NCBI GenBank assembly: GCA_965221985.1
Contig: OZ244928.1
Span: 1,736,001-1,800,000, forward strand
Direction of reading: 5' to 3'
DNA from: J054 sp965221985
GTDB taxonomy: Bacteria > Pseudomonadota > Gammaproteobacteria > Steroidobacterales > GCA-2729495
DNA length: 64,000 nucleotides
The position numbers and the translations under genes were made by a program. Below, one piece after another: positions 60,661-64,000 of the stretch (positions are counted from its first letter, which is position 1; the number at the start of each line of letters is the position of its first letter). The notes under the pieces were generated by a model. The model had not been told where the DNA came from and ran no database searches. It worked only from the letters and a program-made list of their open reading frames with translations.

Positions 60661-62156
60661 TCCGCTCTTTCGTTTTATTGCTCACCTTTTTTTTCATGAC
60701 ATCGGTCCTAGCGCTCGACTGTGAATCCTTGGTTTCCGTTACCGGATTTGCCGATCTTGTCGATGCCCCGACGCAGCTCACCGCCACTGAGATTGTAGCC
60801 GCGAGCGAGGGTTTGCCGGCCCATTGCCGCGTGCGAGGATTTGTTGAGCCTCGAATTCAATTCGAGCTGCGGTTGCCCGCCTTGACCTGGAACGGGAAGC
60901 TTTTGATGCAGGGTTGTGGCGGATTATGTGGCGAGATTCGCAGTGCCAGTTGTGACGATGCTTTGGACCGGGGCTATGCGGTTGTCGCGACTGACATGGG
61001 TCACGAAGGTCCGGCCTATGACTCGACTTGGGCGCGGGACAATTTGGCCGCGGAAATTGATTTCGCGTATCGGGCGACCCATGTCGTTGCCGTTGCTGCA
61101 AAAGCCATTGTCAGCCAGCACTACGAGAGGCCCGCGGAGAAACACTATTTTCGGGGCTGCTCCACGGGTGGCCGACAAGCTTTAGTTTCGGCCCAGCGAT
61201 TCCCGTCGGATTTCGACGGCATCATCGCCGGAGCCCCGGTACTTGATGAGACGGGCACGGCGGCGCTACATCTGATCTGGTCTGGTCGCGCCAATCTAGA
61301 CGCGGGAGGGGAGCCGGTGCTAACGGCGCAACGCGTCGACCAAGTGCGCCGGCGCGTGCTTGAGGCCTGCGATGACATAGATGGTGTTGCCGACGGCATT
61401 ATTGCCGATCCGCGGGCCTGCAATTGGCGCTTGGCCTTACCGGCTTGCGAAGAAGCTTCTGGGGATGACGAATGTTTTCGGCCGGAAGAACTCCAAGTGC
61501 TTGAACGTTTATACACCGGCGCGAAGAATTCTCGCGGCGAGTCTCTGGTACTGGGCGGACTAATGCCCGGGTCAGAGTATGAGTGGGTGCCTAATTTTGT
61601 CGGCCGCGATGGCCCCGCGGTCTTTCACCCCGATGGTCCCATCAAGCAGCTTTATCAAACCTTGCTATTTTTTGACGACCTGCCGCCGGATCGCTCGGCT
61701 GTGGATTTCGATTTCGATAAAGATCCGCCACGGCTCGCATTAATGGAAGTTTTGTATTCCGCGAAAAACCCAGATCTGCGTAAATTTCGCGCGCAAGGTG
61801 GAAAAATTATTGTTTATCAAGGCTGGGACGATGTTGAAGTCACGCCCCTGAATACCATCGACTATTTTGAAACAATGGAGCGGACCGTGGGCGGGCAGGC
61901 GGACACCGCGGATTTCGCGCGCCTATTCATGCTGCCAGGTGTTGCGCACTGTCGTCGTGGGCCCGGCGCGGATACGGTTGATTGGCTAACTCATTTGGAG
62001 CGTTGGGTGGAAACTGATCAACCGCCTGATGAACTTACTGCCTACAAGTTGACCAAAGACCAAAACTACTTAGGGTTGCCGCGCCCGCGATTTCCTTTGC
62101 CGGAGACGGAGTACCTTAGCCAGCGGGTTTTGTTGCCTTACGGGATGGATGATTGA
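60657..62156 (+). CDS. Tannase/feruloyl-esterase family protein, secreted
   Basis: 499 residues. Signal peptide MIRSFVLLLTFFFMTSVLA. Nucleophile elbow FRGCSTGGRQALVSAQRFP (Ser in GCSTGG), IIAGAPVLDE, calcium-site region CDDIDGVADGIIADPRAC and the late catalytic part IIVYQGWDDVEVTP and VAHCRRGPGAD (Asp and His). Hydrolyses esters of gallic, ferulic or similar acids outside the cytoplasm. Fits the aromatic-acid genes nearby. Confidence 0.92.
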   Translation: MIRSFVLLLTFFFMTSVLALDCESLVSVTGFADLVDAPTQLTATEIVAASEGLPAHCRVRGFVEPRIQFELRLPALTWNGKLLMQGCGGLCGEIRSASCDDALDRGYAVVATDMGHEGPAYDSTWARDNLAAEIDFAYRATHVVAVAAKAIVSQHYERPAEKHYFRGCSTGGRQALVSAQRFPSDFDGIIAGAPVLDETGTAALHLIWSGRANLDAGGEPVLTAQRVDQVRRRVLEACDDIDGVADGIIADPRACNWRLALPACEEASGDDECFRPEELQVLERLYTGAKNSRGESLVLGGLMPGSEYEWVPNFVGRDGPAVFHPDGPIKQLYQTLLFFDDLPPDRSAVDFDFDKDPPRLALMEVLYSAKNPDLRKFRAQGGKIIVYQGWDDVEVTPLNTIDYFETMERTVGGQADTADFARLFMLPGVAHCRRGPGADTVDWLTHLERWVETDQPPDELTAYKLTKDQNYLGLPRPRFPLPETEYLSQRVLLPYGMDD

Positions 62157-62199
62157 GGCCAGTTGTCTTCCGCTTGCAGTCGTCCTCGCGCTGCGGCTG

Positions 62200-63219
62200 T
62201 TATAGCTCCGGTCCCATCACATCGGCGATCAAGCGAATGGATTCTTCAGGGTCGTCATAGAGCCTTAGCGCCATTTCAGTCACGCCGGCAGCTTTGAATC
62301 GACGGCAGCGTCCCAGAAGCTTGTCGATATCGCCATAATCGCCGCAGAAGGTCAATTCATCGACTAGTTTGGCAAGCAGTGCGGGCGGAATGTCGTCGAT
62401 CTCCGGCGAATCCGTGATGTAAGCCTTGATAATTCCCTCCATGTGATTTGCTACGTAATCCACCTCCGCTGCATCTAAAAAGGGTTCGATATACCAGCGT
62501 TCTACCATGCCTCGAACCCAAAGTTTTCGTTGTGCTTCGGCGACTGCGTCAGATTTGTCCGGCTTCACATGCCAAGCGAAAAGATTATTGATCCGGAAAC
62601 CTGATGCGCGCTGATGTTGTGCTAAAGATTTACTGAGAATGCCCATGGTTTCATCCAGGCGACCAAGGGTTAAGTCACTGAACATGACGCCATCGCCGAT
62701 TTCTGCTGCAAGGCGCAACATCTTTGGCTTGGTCGCGCCGACATAGATCAATGGTGGCGTCTCGTGTCGCCAATTGGGTTGATAGTCCTTGACGCGATAA
62801 AGTTCTCCGTCGTAGTTCAATACATCTTCGCTCGTGGCACCGCGTAGAAACTCAACACACTCTCGAACGCCGCGTAGCATCTTGGGATGCATGACGTAGC
62901 GACCCTGCTTTAGGTCCATGGCAATGGCGGTGCCACCACCACCGCCCACAACGATGTTTGCGCGTCCTTGGGAGAATTCGTTGAGCGTGAGTAGCTGATT
63001 GGCCATTTTCAGCGGATGCAGTTCGAAGGGGCTTACAGCAATAGGCCCCAGCCGGATTCTAGAAGACTCGCGTGCCAACACCGAGAAAGCCATGAAGGGA
63101 TCGCGGGCGGACAGGTGATTGGCTGTCCACACCGCATCAAAGCCAAAGTCTTCCGCAAGCCTACCCAGGCGTAGAAATTCTCCGGCCGAATCCGGTTCGA
63201 AGATTAGCTGTATGCGCAT
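62200..63219 (-). CDS. LLM-class flavin-dependent oxidoreductase
   Basis: 339 residues with a luciferase-like TIM barrel: IQLIFEPDSAGEFLRLGRLA, then DFGFDAVWTANHLSARDPFM, and RIRLGPIAVSPFELHPLKMA and ANIVVGGGGGTAIAMDL. It uses reduced FMN or F420; a flavin reductase gene directly upstream on the strand favours FMN. Converges on the esterase gene. Confidence 0.88.
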   Translation of the reverse strand: MRIQLIFEPDSAGEFLRLGRLAEDFGFDAVWTANHLSARDPFMAFSVLARESSRIRLGPIAVSPFELHPLKMANQLLTLNEFSQGRANIVVGGGGGTAIAMDLKQGRYVMHPKMLRGVRECVEFLRGATSEDVLNYDGELYRVKDYQPNWRHETPPLIYVGATKPKMLRLAAEIGDGVMFSDLTLGRLDETMGILSKSLAQHQRASGFRINNLFAWHVKPDKSDAVAEAQRKLWVRGMVERWYIEPFLDAAEVDYVANHMEGIIKAYITDSPEIDDIPPALLAKLVDELTFCGDYGDIDKLLGRCRRFKAAGVTEMALRLYDDPEESIRLIADVMGPEL

Positions 63220-63227
63220 CGGCGATG

Positions 63228-64000
63228 CTAGCTGGCTTTCCTCTCTCGGAAGCGATCGAAGAAGTCAGGGCTCATGCCAGCTTCTTCCGCCAATTCCTGA
63301 AAGCGGGCTAAAGAGACCTTGTCGTCGCCCTTATCTTGGCAGTGTTTCTCGGTTTGTTCCGTGACCATTTTACGTACGCCGGGCGGAATGGTCATAAGGG
63401 TTTGCAAGGCGTCGGCATCCCAAGTCATGCCGAGCTGAACTTCGCCACCCTTGAACGCATCCGGTGGCTCACCTAGCTTATGCATGGTCACGTCGTAATT
63501 AACGGCATGAAAATAATCCATGCGGCTTTCGTCACCTAAGCCAATAGGTAAGTTCAAAGCCTTAATGCGTTGTTCCCTCGGCATGTCGATAAGTTCTTCA
63601 TCGAAAACCAGGGCGTTAATTTTCGCGATCACAATCCCGCTGCTTTTTGGTAGCCGGATGATTTCATCCGCTGTGCACTCGGCAATCTGCGGACATTCCT
63701 CAATGCTGGGCGGCTTAACTTTCAGAGACGGGATCGGCGTTAGACTCGTTTGTTCTAGCTCGTTAACACCTTCGGGATAAAAGCGTGCCGTATTCATCAT
63801 GTCATCCAAGTTTTCGGCTCGGGGGCAATTGATGACGAATTCGCTGGTTGCGCAGATGTTTTTAAATGTGTGTGAGTCCTGTCTGAAGCCAAGAATCATT
63901 CGGGGGTTCTTGGCCATCACATCGTATTGCATGATGTGTGAGTAGGGCGCGGCATTCACTGTATCTTCTTCGTCCAAGCTTGTGATGATCGTGATCAGCT
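63228..64000 (-). CDS. Flavin reductase-like protein (5' end outside window)
   Basis: The frame remains open at the right edge (ITIITSLDEEDTVNAAPYSH), so the start is beyond 64000; at least 257 codons are present. NAAPYSHIMQYDVMAKNPRM and FKNICATSEFVINCPRAENL are the FMN-binding pattern of the DIM6/NTAB flavoprotein oxygenase/reductase family. The C-terminal extension (about 80 residues) is longer than in basic members. It sits 8 bp before the LLM oxidoreductase, its probable partner. Confidence 0.85.
   Translation of the reverse strand, partial: LITIITSLDEEDTVNAAPYSHIMQYDVMAKNPRMILGFRQDSHTFKNICATSEFVINCPRAENLDDMMNTARFYPEGVNELEQTSLTPIPSLKVKPPSIEECPQIAECTADEIIRLPKSSGIVIAKINALVFDEELIDMPREQRIKALNLPIGLGDESRMDYFHAVNYDVTMHKLGEPPDAFKGGEVQLGMTWDADALQTLMTIPPGVRKMVTEQTEKHCQDKGDDKVSLARFQELAEEAGMSPDFFDRFRERKAS

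Overview
The window reads as a gammaproteobacterial chromosome. The core block mutS, pncC, recA, recX, alaS, csrA and tRNA-Ser(GCU) is arranged as in that class, and every recognisable housekeeping protein looks gammaproteobacterial. A zeaxanthin-type carotenoid cluster and exported tannase/feruloyl-esterase and aromatic-monooxygenase genes suggest an aerobic, probably aquatic or sediment heterotroph. I cannot place it at genus level from sequence alone.

Region 1 (1 to about 13.5 kb) is the downstream part of an integron cassette array. The integrase and attI are not in the window and would lie to the left. Nine well-formed attC sites (from RYYYAAC-like to GTTRRRY-like boxes), one more probable site and two degraded ones separate single-gene cassettes: a reverse transcriptase with a helical C-terminal half (open at the left edge), a small membrane protein, a cassette without an obvious start codon, an MreB-like fragment, a lipoprotein, a three-helix membrane protein, a MazEF-type toxin-antitoxin pair, a HigBA-type pair on the opposite strand, a second RelE-family/XRE pair, a TPR lipoprotein, an AAA/ABC-type ATPase and a DUF454 membrane protein. 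An IS481-family element sits at one cassette boundary. An arsenic operon (arsR, a doubly damaged arsC, ACR3 efflux pump) followed by two tiny membrane-peptide ORFs interrupts the array at 8.9 to 11.6 kb.

Region 2 (13.5 to 16.5 kb) holds small accessory genes: a hypothetical, a SEC-C-motif fragment, a basic protein, a CPBP-like membrane protein and an alpha/beta hydrolase. Region 3 (16.5 to 26.5 kb) is the conserved DNA repair and translation core. Just 3' of the tRNA-Ser gene is a perfect 32-bp inverted repeat that includes the end of the tRNA, followed by a 113-bp direct repeat.

Region 4 (26.9 to 41.4 kb) has a plastocyanin-like protein and porin divergent from a degenerate-GGDEF/EAL sensor, an ABC exporter, stress and metabolic enzymes, and a minus-strand operon of srkA, a VOC protein and a D-2-hydroxyacid dehydrogenase that carries a signal peptide. 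Region 5 (41.5 to 48.5 kb) is crtY-crtI-crtB with convergent crtZ, followed by a polyprenol-phosphate glycosyltransferase/GtrA fusion and a GT39-like transferase. Region 6 (48.6 to 53 kb) has an AhpD-like protein, a lamin-tail protein with a PEP-CTERM-like end, an FGGY kinase and a candidate small RNA.

Region 7 (53 kb to the right edge) looks like a catabolic island. A five-gene minus-strand operon (GPH symporter, IclR regulator, flavin monooxygenase, aldehyde dehydrogenase, MFS transporter) diverges from a methyltransferase, a small protein and a tannase-family esterase across an AT-rich regulatory region. An LLM-class flavin monooxygenase and a flavin reductase (cut by the window edge) follow. 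A plausible reading is uptake, ester cleavage, ring oxidation and aldehyde oxidation of a plant-type or phenolic substrate; the substrate itself cannot be read from the sequence.
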